From Fragilaria crotonensis (Eukaryota; Bacillariophyta; Fragilariophyceae; Fragilariales; Fragilariaceae), in contig JAKSYS010000028.1 of the NCBI GenBank assembly GCA_022925895.1, positions 124,001 to 188,000 of the forward strand: a stretch of 64,000 nt of DNA, read 5' to 3'. Below, piece by piece: positions 44,523 through 56,222 of the stretch (the first letter of the stretch is position 1; every line of letters starts with the position of its first letter). The notes below the pieces were generated by a model, which worked only from the letters and a program-made list of their open reading frames with translations, had not been told where the DNA came from and made no database searches. The translations under genes were made by a program, and so were the position numbers.

Positions 44523-47500
44523 CGCTATTTCACAAAAACATCCCGATAGCACGAGGATATTCTTTCAAAATGTAAAAGGACTTACATATTCAAACACTGG
44601 TGAAGACTATCGATATTATTTATCTTGTCTGAGAGCCTATCAAGTGGATATCGCAGGCCTCGCCGAAACCAACACATGCTGGAGCCACCCCCATCTCCAA
44701 CTAGCATTTCGTAATTCTCTTAGATCACTTCCTGGCCAAACAAAAGTCACGTTCGGTCACCCCACTCGATTAATAGACCCCTGCACCGAACGCGAAACAT
44801 TTCAAGCTGGCGGAAATCTCACACTCACCACAGGAGCTGCTGTATCCCAAATACACGGTTCACCCATCACTGATCCTACTGGACTAGGACGATGGAGCGG
44901 TCTCACGTTCCAAGGCAAACTCGGAACCCAACTCACAATAATCACCGGATATCGCTCATGCACTGGGTCGGTCAAGGCATCTCCACTGGGAAGCACCTAC
45001 ATCAGAGAATACACGTTCTTCAAGGACAGGGGGGAAAACAACCCAAACCCGAGAAAACACTTCATCGAAGACCTCACTCGACTTATCCTCCACCAACAAG
45101 ACCTGGGACACGAAATTCTCCTCATGATGGACGCCAACGGCACGCTCGAAACGGACACAGGCATCCAAAGTCTTCTCACACGCTGCAACCTGAACGACAT
45201 CCACCGACACCATCCCGCAACCTCCACCTACATTGGATCCGCCAACCGAAGAATCGACTTCGTTTTCGGCAGCACAAAAGTCGATCAAAACGTAACACGA
45301 TCCGGCACTCTCCCATACAACGAAGGACCACAGGCGGACCACAGGGGTCTCTACGTCGACCTCATGCTTCCAGCCATCTTCGATCACACCATCCCTCCCC
45401 TTGCCACATCCACAAAAAGACTTCTCCACAATGGGAACCCAGAAACAGTGGAAACCTACCTGAACTCCGTAAACAATTACTACCACGAGCACAACATGGT
45501 CCACCGTATCTCCCACCTTTTCAAACACCACAAGGAAATGAACCGTGACGAAGTTCGGGAGGCACTCATCAAATGGGATCTCGATCAAGGACGAGCGATG
45601 ATATCTGCGGAACTCTCCCTCCGCACGCCAACTAAACCATACCAGTGGTCCCCACAACTACGAAACGCAGGCATTCTTCTTCGGTACTGGAAACTCCGAC
45701 TCAAAGAAGCCCAGCAAAACCACAACTATTCTGAAACGTTCGAACGATGGCAAGCAAAGACACAAGTAGCCGATCCAACGTTCACCCTACCCTCCCTGAA
45801 TGAGGTTCTCTCCATCGAACAGATCAGGATCGCCCTCAACACCGCCAACAAGAACCTCCGACGAACGCAACGGCACTCCACCGATCACCGCTTACAGTCC
45901 TACCACGACCTGATAATCACCTACAACGAAGATCGAAACCCCGCGACACAATCAAAATCGAAACAGAAATCCAAGATCGTCGAAAACACCATTCGCAACG
46001 AACAATGCCGAAGCGTCTATAGAAAAATCGGCGCGGTGATCAAACCCTCCGACCACTCCGCAGGACTCTCCAAACTGAATATTCCCCGACACAAGGACTG
46101 TCCCAACATCACACAACCAACCGAAGTTCACAACACTCTCAAGCACACAGCTCCGACCGACATCATGTGGTGGGACACCGTCATAACCAAACAAGACATC
46201 GAAGCACATCTGCTCACCTACAATCGCGAGGCATTTCGCGCCGCAGCCGAATCCCCTGTGGACACGGTATCATCCACGATGCAATCACATTCTCTAGTCT
46301 CTCTCCGGAAGCCGATCGGATCCTACAAGGAAGCATTCCCCTGACTGGCACTCCGACGATCCCCTCATCTTGGAATTCTTGGCCTCATTTAGCATTCCCC
46401 AACAACACAATACTGCTCCACGCGACGCTATTAGCACCACCATCACACCCGACGACATAACAAAAGGATTCAAAAGCTGGAAAGAAATGACAACAACTTC
46501 CCCCTCAGGCAGACACCTCGGCCACTACAAAGCTATCATTCAGGATCCAGTACTCCTCCAATGTCTCCACGACTTTCTCAACATCGCCATCGAACGTGGC
46601 ATCGCCATCCCACGGTGGAGCCAAGCAACAAATATCCTCATCGAAAAAGACCCAGGGAATCCAAACATCCATCGCCTACGTATCATACATTTATTCGAAG
46701 CCGATTTCAACTTTTTCCTCAAACTCCAATGGGGTCACAGACTGGTACGACACGCAGAAAAGCTCAACCTTCTAAACGAAGGACAACACGGATCACGTCC
46801 GGGAAGAACTGCCATGGACCCAATTATGCTCATCCAGCTCACAACCGACCTGAGCAGACTTCTCAAAACAAATCTCGCCAGATTTGACAACGACGCATCT
46901 GCCTGCTACGATCGCATCATAGTTGCACTTGGCATGCTCGCGGCAAGGAGACTGGGCATGCCCGACAACGCCATCCGAACACACGCAGAAGCACTCCAGT
47001 TTATGAAATATACCGTCAAAACAATCCACGGCATATCGGAAGACACCTACCAAGGCACCCCTTTCGAACCCCTGTTCGGCACCGGCCAAGGCAGCGGCGC
47101 GTCTCCAGCAGTCTGGCTGACACTCGTAGTGATCCTACTCAACACCCTCGACCGAATAGTTCCCGAACGCACACACTTCTCAACTCCCCAGGCCAGCATC
47201 CAAAGCTCCCGCCTAGTTGACGCCTTCGTGGACGACACATCCCTCGGCTTCACCGACATACACTCCACATACGAAGACATGATTCAACGTCTTCAGGCGA
47301 TTTCCCAAACATGGGAACACCTCCTTCATCTTTCTGGCGGTGCCCTCAACCTCAAGAAATGCAGCTGGTACATCCTATACTGGGACTGGAAGAACGGACG
47401 ACCAGTACTCCGAGCACCACAACCAACCGATCCCACCGTAACACTCCAACAAGGCTCCAAACCCCAGCCTCACACAGAGGTGGAAAGAATGGACCTTTCA

Positions 47501-50050
47501 AAAGCACCACGGATCCTCGGCGTTCACCTTTCTCCCCTGGGCGATTTCTCCCAGCAAATCAAAGTATGCAAAAACAAGGCAGACGGCTTTGCAGCCAAAC
47601 TCCTATCACCTACAATCAACGCCTCCGACGTACGGATCTTCCACCGGTCCATTTATATTCCATCCATGCGATACCCACTCGCAGCACTCGCAGTTGACGA
47701 AGAAGCCCTCTCCTCCATCAATCAAAGATCATCCCAACCATTCTACAGAAGCTGCACATCAACAAGAACCTTCCAACCTCCATTCGACACGGCCCAATCA
47801 CGATGGGAGGTATGGACCTATATGACGTCAGAACAGAGGCAGGCATAGAGGCCATCAAATACATGCGTGACGCAGTGTACCAGAAATCGAAGCAGGAAAC
47901 TCATTCTCATCAACGTCCAACACTCGCAACTGGAATCCGGCATCACTCAACCCATACTCGAACACCCAAACATACATCTCCCATACTTGACACCCACATG
48001 GATCACATCTATACGCCAGTACCTACACCGCCACAATCTCACCATCACGCTGACAGACACCTATGACATCAAGCCAAAAGGAAAAGACGACCTTGTCATC
48101 ATGACTGCCGAACACCTTCAACGGTACAGTCCGTCACAACAACGAGACATAAATCTTGTACGTCTCCACCTCCAAGTTCAATCTCTATCAGACATCACCG
48201 ACCCCACAAGACCCAACGCCATTCTACTCCACATGCTCGACGGAAAAAGGAAACCCAACACACCAAGTAGCCCGCTCTGGCCCAGACAACCGGAACCCAG
48301 CAACGCCCAGAGACGCCTATGGAAACGCTTCATTGCATCCTCCTATCTGCGCTACATCCCGTTCTGGAAAAACCCTCCCACATCGACAAGACGAACACTG
48401 AATCCTCCACCAACAGCAATCCACCCAACACCAACTACTTCGCTCCTCCTCGAACTTATAACTAAACTCCCAAAGGGCAAGCGACGTCTCCTCGCGTCCT
48501 TAACTCAAGTGGCTACCGATGAGACCATATGGAACGCCTTTAGATCGAGACAACGCCTCAACATCGCATCCGACGGAGGGCTAAGCAACAAAACGGGCAC
48601 CTTCGGATGGGTACTCGCCACCACCACTGAAACACTTTACCAGTGCTCGGGTCCCGTCGACGGACCCAGAGATACTTCCTCCTCAACACGCAGCGAACTC
48701 TGCGGCTACGCCTCCGCACTCCTTCTGCTAACAACATTATCCAAACTATGGAACAAACGCCACCGATGCAAATTCCGATGGATCGTTGACAGCAAAGCAG
48801 CAATACAACGAGTGCTCCGCCATACACGACATGGCCGTCCACAACGGAAGCAACCTAACGACACGGATCTTATGACCATCATCATTTCCAACACTCGAGA
48901 TCTCAAACGTCCCATAAAGATTTCATGGATCAAAGGACACCAAGATGAAAGCATATCCTACGATCGCCTCCCTCTACGAGCACGTCTCAATATCGACGCT
49001 GATTTCCTCGCCACCAGACACCGCCATCGCGGCAAATTGCAGCCCATAGAAAGAACCGATCACCATCCAGAACAACAGATGTCAATCTCCATAAATGGCA
49101 CCAGGATCCAAAGTCAAGTTGACGCATGTATACGATTTCACGTCAACGGATATCACCTGAGACAATACATGCAATCTAGGAACAAATGGACAAACTCAAC
49201 ATGGGACGAAATTGACTTCGAATCCTTCGGAGCCCATTTCAAGTCCCTGTCCTCGTCTCAACAAACCTCTCACATGAAACACGTCCATGACCAACAACCA
49301 CTGGGCAAACGCCTCAACCGAATCGCTCCCATCCCCGATCCCACCCTAGAGCAGTGTCCATGCTGCAAACACCAGACCGAGGATCAACGTCATCTACTAA
49401 CGTGCACAAGGAACCCGGACGCAAAAGACGCAATGGCCACCCTCAGAAAAACTATTATGACAGCCGATGACACCCACCCCCTCCGCTACCTGATAGTCGA
49501 AGGCATTCAACATTGGATCGACCACCCGGAACAACCCTTCCAGCCAGCAACACACTCGTATCCACCGCATCTTCATGATCCCATCCGTACCGCCATTGAT
49601 TCCCAAGCACGCATCGGATGGCGTCACCTACTGACAGGCTTACTCAGCTCAGGATGGATCACACTAGCAAGCCTTGACATGCACGCCAACACAAAACCTG
49701 AGCCCAAAACAGGAGCCAACAGAATCCGCAAGTGCCTCATCGCAATCCACACCTTCACCCGCCAACTCTGGCTCGCCAGGAACGCAGTTCTCCACGCCGA
49801 CACCGAAGCCACAACCACGGCTATAGCTCGCACAGCAGAACAGATCGAAGTCAGCTACTACCACCAAAGACCCCAACTTCTCCGATTCGACGATCGCCAC
49901 CTCTGCGATCGCAACCTTCAACAGCTTATGACCGGATCCTCCACAACTCGCAGACGATGGCTCCGACTCGTCAAATCCTCCGCTACAACACACACCCAAG
50001 ACGGAACACGACAGACAACGATACAAAGCTTCTTCCCAACGATACAGTAA
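44275..50050 (+). pseudogene. LINE ORF2: endonuclease, reverse transcriptase, RNase H, CCHC
   Basis: The endonuclease (EEP) runs from ~44550: FFQNVKGL, AGLAETNTCW (catalytic Glu), MMDANGT and the closing ADHRGLYVDL. Reverse transcriptase, 46370-47848: motif A FDNDASACYDR, motif B GTGQGSGASPAVW, motif C AFVDDTS. RNase H, within 47867-50050: ASDGG, SELCGYASA, VDSKAAI, KGHQD and the last aspartate in NIDADFLA, so all catalytic acids are present. A zinc knuckle CPCCKHQTEDQRHLLTC follows. Starts considered: ATG 44275 is the first in the endonuclease frame and overlaps ORF1. The frame changes twice between 46250 and 46370 and twice between 47730 and 47900. The domains themselves are well preserved, which points to a fairly young copy. 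Confidence 0.9.
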
Positions 50051-50166
50051 TCGGCGAGCACAGTAGTAACTAAGTTCTCGCGAGCCCACGCTTGCCGGAA
50101 CGGGGTACACTCTGGGGACCTAACGGTCCAAAGACGGTGACAACCCTCAATAATTAGGTTTTATAT

Positions 50167-50182
50167 AGCTCTTACCTCGTCC
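50167..50182. repeat. Target-site duplication of the LINE, right copy
   Basis: AGCTCTTACCTCGTCC, identical to 41096-41111. Confidence 0.95.
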
Positions 50183-50593
50183 TTGACCTCCTCATCTGAG
50201 CTCTCGAGAGCTGCGGCCATCTCTTCATTGCTCACTCTTGCGACATGAGCTCCAATTGCGTCGTCGATGGGAGCGTCGTTTCCATTCCCGAGTCCAGTCA
50301 CGGGTTCATTACTTGGGTTTGTCGTCGATCCCTCTTCTGCCAACTTGATTGATCGCGAATTCAAGCACAACTCCTTGATAGTACCACCACCAAGCTCGTA
50401 AGCTGCGGTGATGATAGTGACAGCACGCTTGTTGTTGGTCGAGGACTGAATTTACTGAAGTCACAGTCCCGATAACGTGCTTCGTTTTGGCGTTGGCTCC
50501 GTATCTTCGGTGACACTCAGACAGTGATGTCACATGGTGAGCTTTCGCCTGCACCCTTGCTCCAATCACAAAACGAGGATCGACTCTTGGCAT
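50183..50593 (-). pseudogene. piggyBac transposase, N-terminal part
   Basis: ATG 50593 (MPRVDPRFVIGARVQAKAHH) starts a Tudor-like N-terminal segment (..KHVIGTVTSV..) and leads, after a frame change near 50450, to a Ser/Asn/Asp-rich acidic region ending ALESSDEEVKDEVRA at the LINE insertion point. The same residues DEVRA resume on the other side at 41111. Acidic N termini of this kind are common in piggyBac transposases. Confidence 0.75.
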
Positions 50594-50837
50594 TTAGAGC
50601 TCAATTCGCTTTGATCTGAAGGAGTGATCCTTCAAAGTTCAGGGCGACCGTCGACAAATACGATCAAAATTCCTTAGCAAAAAAATTTAGCCGCCGAAGA
50701 TTTCTAATTACTCTTCAAGGAAGGATATCCAGCCAAAACCCCTTTACCCCAACCTTGCTGCAAGTGTTACAAAGAGATATGCCAAACCTGGAGCTCAACG
50801 GACCTTGCTACAGAATTGGCAAAGCATAATGGAGGTT

Positions 50838-50902
50838 GGCAAAAACGGCCTTATATAAGGTCATTTGGCCTTAAATAATGCCGTTGGGAGGGTAGACACT
50901 AG
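50838..50902. repeat. Right terminal inverted repeat of the piggyBac-type element
   Basis: GGCAAAAACGGCC...GGGAGGGTAGACACTAG, the inverse counterpart of 39024-39100, with the shared AT-rich palindromes CCTTATATAAGG and CCTTAAATAATG. Confidence 0.75.
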
Positions 50903-50967
50903 CACTAGTTAGAGGGGCCTTGATTAGCTAGGACGCTCACTTTCTTTATCGACTGCCTCAGTATGCG

Positions 50968-51450
50968 GAGTGGCTAGTGGCTTCAGTCCGATCACTACCT
51001 TGAATGGAGAGTGGGTTCATGTCCAATCACCACCTTAAATGGATTGTGGCTTCACATCCAATCACTACCTCTGATGGAGAGTGGCTTCACCTTGGATCAC
51101 CACCTGTAGTGGAGAGTGGCTTCACCTTGGATCACTACCTCTAATGAGAGTGAGTGGGTGCATGTCCTCTAATTGAGTCCACATCCAATCACCACCTCAA
51201 ATGGAGAGTGGCTTCACCTTGGATCACCATCTCTACTGCTGGAGAGTGACTTCATGTCTGATCATGACTTCTATTGGAGAGTGGCTTCAATTTTGATCAC
51301 CAACTCTAATGGAGAGTGGCTTCATGTCCAATCATCACCTCTAATGGAGAGTAGCTTCACATCCAATCACTAGCACCTCTAAAGGAGAGTGGCTTCACGT
51401 CCAATCATCACCTCTAATGGAGATTGGCTCATATCATATCACAACCTTAT
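50968..51450. repeat. 35-bp minisatellite, about 13 units
   Basis: Diverged direct repeats of AATGGAGAGTGGCTTCACGTCCAATCA(T/C)CACCTCT type (described by its parts GAGAGTGGCTTCAC and CCAATCACCACCTC), about 35 bp each. Some units carry CTTGGATCACC instead of GTCCAATCACC. Open frames here are a by-product of the repeat. One isolated unit is found at 38995-39020, to the left of the piggyBac element, in the same orientation. Confidence 0.88.
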
Positions 51451-53037
51451 TGCTGGTTGGTTGTTGATTCTGGATTTGAATACTGAGACTCGTTTTACAC
51501 TAGTCACTCGCTCATCCTATGCTCTTGTAATGAACTCAGGTGTAAACAGAAGTATAAAAACCCTTGAAGTGCACAACCACTTTGACCAAGCACATCCAAC
51601 GGAAGATGAAGAAATCAAATGTCATCAACAACAAGACAATCCATCCGTATCAGTGGGGCTGCAGATATGCTGCACATAATTTGTCAACATAACTGCATAT
51701 AAGAAGGAAGGAAAATCGCTACTAAGTTCATAAACTTTTAGACTGACGAGTTTGGGAACACATTCCTCCTGAAAAAATTGAGAGCCATTACTAGTAGTAC
51801 AGTAGTCACAAATGAGATTTTGAATACTGTAAGCAGCAGTCCATTTGATTGGTGAAAACAATCAAAATCATCATTGACGGATAAAGAGACATTCAAATGA
51901 CGTTGCCCATGTGTTCACAATTACTGTGCAATCCTGTTAGAACCACCACATGAACACAAAACAAGCAAGGGAATTCAAATTTCAAAACAAGAATTACAGT
52001 TGTTGGGAGACAGCAAACGAATTAAACGTAAGCATGAAAATGTGGTGGTGGCATCAAAAATGGGAAACATAAATGAACAGGACAAAAGGAACACCACCCA
52101 GACAAACAACAATGACTAGATTAATTGAAACCAGCTGAATGAACTCATTTTAAATTCTCTTGACAGTGCAGGAAACCAAAATCCAGCATGGTCCAATCAC
52201 AAGATAAATCAAATCTCCATTAGTGGTGGTCAAGCAGGAAATTGAGTGCCACCATCCAGGGGGAGCAACCCAAAATCCATCATTGCTCTCCATGTAGAGG
52301 TCATAACTAGCCGGTGCAATGTGACTCATTATTCTGAGGTGGTCAACAAGCAGGATGCCATAGATACCAGCACGAACGCCAAGAAGGAAGCATTTGCCAC
52401 TCAACATACAATTCGAGGAAAACGCTCGAAAATGTCGGTAAGTGGACCGCTCATGTGAGGAATTCCACAAACAACACGAGGCAAGCAATGATGGACTCGG
52501 CATGCTGTAGCAAACCTATCAAGTCAGATTGTCAAAAATGCTTGGAGGCACGGTGATTACTCCTGGTTTCCACCAGTGTGATGATAATCAGTTACAGTTG
52601 TATCACTATGCCAATGCAAGTATTTGTACTGTATTGTATCATGAAGAATACATGAATGAACGTCCTAATGATGACCGTTGAATGAATGTCCGATGACCAA
52701 TGACCGTTGGTGAATGACCCATGAATAACAATGTCCAATGACCCCAGATGAATTGTGGCTTGTGGAGACTAGTAGGACCTATTGAGTTGATCTTACCTAG
52801 GAACATTCAAGAATGCAGTCATGGCTACCAATGACCAATCAATGCAGTCTTCTTCTGTATCAATGACCATTCAATTTGGTCTTGGGTTCCATTCATGGTG
52901 GCTCACTTCAAATTTTATACTGCTCACAACACAATTGTTTGACTTTTGTTGAAGCCCTTTCCCTCTTATTTGCAAAGCACTTGTTAGTTCTGGTAATGGG
53001 CGGGATAATCACATGATTCCTCGGCGCCAAGTATCAA
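51451..53037. other. Intergenic, AT-rich, no gene seen
   Basis: No recognisable domain. 52640-52760 is a degenerate repeat of ATGACC / AATGTCC words. Frames up to 117 residues (52150-52503, -) show no family resemblance. Confidence 0.45.
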
Positions 53038-53275
53038 CAAAGAAGACCAAGACAACATCTCCCTACATGCCTCCAGCATTTGCTTGCGCTACTGCCCTTG
53101 CCATTGAAGGACTCCTGGACTAATCCAAGTCCGAACATGCCAAGATATACAAGAGTGGAATCCATCAAGTCTCTGATGACCCCTTTGATTGTGAACCTGA
53201 AGGTCTCTGCCAGTTCCTCAAGGACGTTCATGACAGAGCCAAGGAGATGGGTGGACTGAAGGCATACTCAAGGTC
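53038..53275 (+). mobile_element. Short fossil fragment resembling a diatom LTR-retrotransposon Gag region
   Basis: About 240 bp of plus-strand translation resembles the N-terminal region found in diatom Ty1/copia-like polyproteins (pattern DPFDCEPEGLCQFLKDV followed by DRAKEMG). It is a small broken scrap with no LTR, protease, integrase or reverse transcriptase nearby. Old, and the family assignment is tentative. Confidence 0.35.
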
Positions 53276-53298
53276 ACTCTCAATGTTTTCCACATTCT

Positions 53299-54057
53299 CC
53301 TGATGTACAGATTTAGCCTGGGACAGTTGTTCCGCCACAGGCAGAGAAGTGTAGTTCCTTCAGATCCTTACTTGCTCGTATTTGGACCATAGCAGTTGAT
53401 GAAACGCTCCTTCATGGACCCATCCGCGGGTATAGTCAATCACTGACCCTAGTATCCAGCATGTAATGCAATACACCTTCAGGATTGTGCCCTGCGTACA
53501 CAGTCCTGATGTACAGATTTAGCCTGGGACAGTTGTTCTGCCACGGGCAGAAAGTGTAGTTCCTTTAGATCCTTACTTGCTCGTATTTGGACCCATAGTT
53601 GATGAAAAGCTCCTTCATGGACCCATCCGCGGGTATAGTCAATCACTGACCCTAGTATCCAGCATGTAATGCAATACACCTTCAGGATTGTGCCCTGTGT
53701 ACACAGTCCTGATGTACAGATTTAGCCTGGGACAGTTCCTTCAGATCCTTACTTGCTTGTATTTGGACCCATAGTTGATGAAAAGCTCCTTCATGGACCC
53801 ATCCGCGGGTATAGTCAATCACTGACCCTAGTATCCAGCATGTAATGCAATACACCTTCAGGATTGTGCCCTGTGAACACAGTCCTGATGTACAGATTTA
53901 GCCTGGGACAGTTCCTTCAGATCCTTACTTGCTCGTATTTGGACCCATAGTTGATGAAAAGCTCCTTCATGGACCCATCCGCGGGTATAGTCAATCACTG
54001 ACCCTAGTATCCAGCATGTAATGCAATACACCTTCAGGATTGTGCCCTGCGTACACA
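53299..54057. repeat. Tandem quadruplication of the SET C-terminal segment
   Basis: Four direct copies beginning CCTGATGTACAGATTTAGCC at 53299, 53505, 53708 and 53884 (units about 206, 203, 176 and 175 bp). Each corresponds to the segment coding for the SET end (MVELFINYGPEYE...) of the 33.5-kb gene. Units 3 and 4 share a ~27-bp deletion, so unit 4 was copied from unit 3 or the reverse. Confidence 0.92.
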
Positions 54058-56160
54058 GAGGGATTGTCCTCCATTTTACAATTGTTCATGTATGCTGGGA
54101 TACGCCTTGCTGCAATGTCATGCAGCTTGCCGGTCCAATCGTCCCTAATGCAATGTCAAATTGATGTAATGATGCCGGAGTTGGGCCTGCATCAAATATC
54201 CACTTCTCACATTTCAAACCCATGATGAAGTTCTTCACCAAAAAGGCACACTCTTGCTTCCTTCAAATCCTCCTTTTGTAATGGTGCATAACCCCCAGAT
54301 CCAACATTTTGCCCTTCCTGAGGCTCAAGCTTGTGCGAAAGGGTATCAGCAGAGAGGTGCACAGTACAAACAGGCCCAACTCAGCATTGGGAATGGTTGA
54401 TTATTGGACTGTGAGAACAAGACAAAAAGAATTCCACACCAATATCAGTTGTGGCAGTTCCTTGCCAGGATCTGGACCCACAACCACATCCTCTGTGCTC
54501 ATCTCAGGTGTTAACCATCTACGACTTCATGATGAGAAGACGGACTCCTTGAGGAAAGATGACACATGTTTGATGTGTACGCCAAATACCCACCAAGTGT
54601 CCATTCCAGGGACATCCTTTCATACAAGGGTTTTGACTTGACTATGTCATCAAAGGACTCCTCATTATAAGTCACTGCTGTGAGCAATAGGTAATCCTAT
54701 TCAAGTTTGTCACGCTCATGTGCAGTTCTCATTCCATCGATAACCTTGTTTCTGTCATGGACATCTGTTCACTCATGGCAGTACTCCTTCCCTACAAGAA
54801 AGTGCGCATTATTGTTCCACAGTAAAGAGCCTCCAACATGCATCTCAAACTCAACCTGGGCAGCTTAGGCATCAGGGATTTCTCCCCTACAAGGATGCAA
54901 GGCCTGCTTGAACGAATAATGGAATGTACCACCTCTCGGTGATAAGAGCGTCAATTGGGTTCCTAAACCTGATGCAAATGTCCAACCTAGTGGCAAACCT
55001 GGTGCAGGCTGTTTCTTGAAAGCTTTGTGAATGAAACCACACACCTGTAACCCAACACCACAGAGTGCCGCCGCATGAGTAGGATATCCGTGTGTCCTCG
55101 CAATGTTGCAAAGAGTCCAATCAACATACCTTCCAAAGGCAAGATTCAGTGTCCTCGGCAAAACAATTGCTATTGTTGAAGCAACTATTGCAGCCCAAAC
55201 AGTCATTCCTTTTTTCACAAGAAGCTACAGGTCTTACATTAGTGCTTCCGATACAGTTTTGCGGGGTGTACCCAACTTGACTGTTCCTGTCCAATTTCGT
55301 GCGCTCAGTATACCAGATATTGCCGTAGCTAATGGTGGTCGTCCGACGTGAGGGCAACTTGGTTGAGGAAGTCACCATTGTCAAATTGAACTGCAAACGA
55401 AACATTTCCAGACTCGTCCCCTTTCCTGTTGGCATTTTCACCCTAATAGTAAAAGCCATACTAGGTATACTTGCAGAATGCTCTGGATCCGATGTCTTTT
55501 GTGGCTGAGAGTTTCCGCTTCTTGGGCGACAATGGTCTCTAAGTCTTTCCGTCAGACACTCTACGATGGTTTGTTGTGGGTGATGCAACCTCTCACTTAA
55601 CGACACGATGCTCGATGCTGTCATTAGCACAAGCTTCTCCAACATGTTCGTAAAAATCCGCCTCTTAACTGGGTTTCCGCTTCGAAGATTTGCAATGCCG
55701 GCGGAATGCAGTATCCAGCGAGTGAAAAGTTTTCCTCTGCGAAATGATCAGGATGAGTCCGACTGGAACTGTAGGCTAACTGCTGAAGTCGGATCGGGAG
55801 ATATAAAGTAGAATCTCCACCCGTCCGGAAATCCAACGGCTGTTTGTGCCTTTTCCTCAACGTCAATTTTGAGACACATCTGTGGGTGGTCCCCGGCAAA
55901 ACAAATTTGAGACACAAGCAGTCGGAAAATCATCACGAGTTGAAGCGATGACAAACAAGATTACCTTGCGGAAGCAAACACCTCGCGGTCGGGACGGATT
56001 TCCTCCCGGCACGCGCACAGGCCATGCACTTTCCACATTCTCGTCTCACACCCAACATACTACATCCACACTTCTCCGAAAACAAATCCACGGGATTTTT
56101 GTCTTTGCTTCTGGGATGACATTGTTGCTAGTTTTAGTTAGGACGATGATATTGCCGTCG
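53299..56160 (-). pseudogene. Decayed paralogue of the CXXC-MBD-SET gene
   Basis: The minus strand repeats the order of the 33.5-36.8 kb gene. CXXC 1 remnant (CGKCMAC ... GVCFRK) before 55965; an 85-bp intron (55880-55964); MBD-like 1 (MCLKIDVEEKAQTAVGFPDGWRFYF) at ~55780-55879; Tudor-like remnant ~55320-55450; CXXC 2 (KRNDCLGCNSC ... CLWK) ending at 55130; an 85-bp intron (55045-55129, donor GTATGT); MBD-like 2 (CGFIHKAFKKQPAPGLPLGWTF) at ~54890-55044; then SET-region homology ~54060-54850 and a quadruplicated SET end (53299-54057). Both intron positions equal those of the intact paralogue. Frames are broken throughout and the catalytic region is scrambled, so it is a pseudogene. It lies in the same orientation as its paralogue, on the other side of the piggyBac/LINE block. 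Confidence 0.82.
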
Positions 56161-56222
56161 TTGTCCAACCTGTATTTGATCAAATGACGCGGTTGCTTGA
56201 GAGGCGGCTGGTCATCGTAGTA

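Larger units (their letters stand above)
41112..50166 (+). mobile_element. Non-LTR retrotransposon (LINE), APE endonuclease + RT + RNase H, 9,055 bp
   Basis: The insertion is exactly bounded by the 16-bp duplication AGCTCTTACCTCGTCC, which fits target-primed reverse transcription. Order: 74-bp leader, a long ORF1 region (41186-44522), ORF2 (about 44275-50050) with endonuclease, reverse transcriptase, RNase H and a CCHC knuckle, then a 116-bp 3' tail ending TAATTAGGTTTTATAT, without a poly(A). It is on the plus strand, antisense to the host transposase. Presence of the 5' end shows it is full length or nearly so. Both ORFs contain frame changes, so it is inactive as it stands. RNase H after an APE-type endonuclease places it among I-like or related LINE clades; the exact clade is not decided. 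Confidence 0.92.
39024..50902 (-). mobile_element. piggyBac-type DNA transposon split by a LINE
   Basis: Diverged inverted repeats bound the element: CTAGTGTCTAGCCTCCCAA (from 39024) and the reverse complement of TTGGGAGGGTAGACACTAG (to 50902), continuing inward for 65-77 bp with shared CCTTA(A/T)ATAAGG and TTTTTGCC blocks. Inside is one transposase gene on the minus strand, cut by a 9,055-bp LINE. Without the LINE and its duplicated 16 bp the element is about 2.8 kb, normal for piggyBac. A TTAA target duplication is not evident at these outer edges, so the true termini may be slightly different or eroded. The transposase is frame-broken, so the element is dead in cis. Confidence 0.78.

Noticed and set aside
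44892-45657. Long alternative frames on both strands over the LINE endonuclease
   Set aside because: They are shadows of ORF2, whose catalytic motifs fix the true frame.
51173-51679. Open frames of 66 and 96 residues
   Set aside because: They mostly translate the 35-bp minisatellite.
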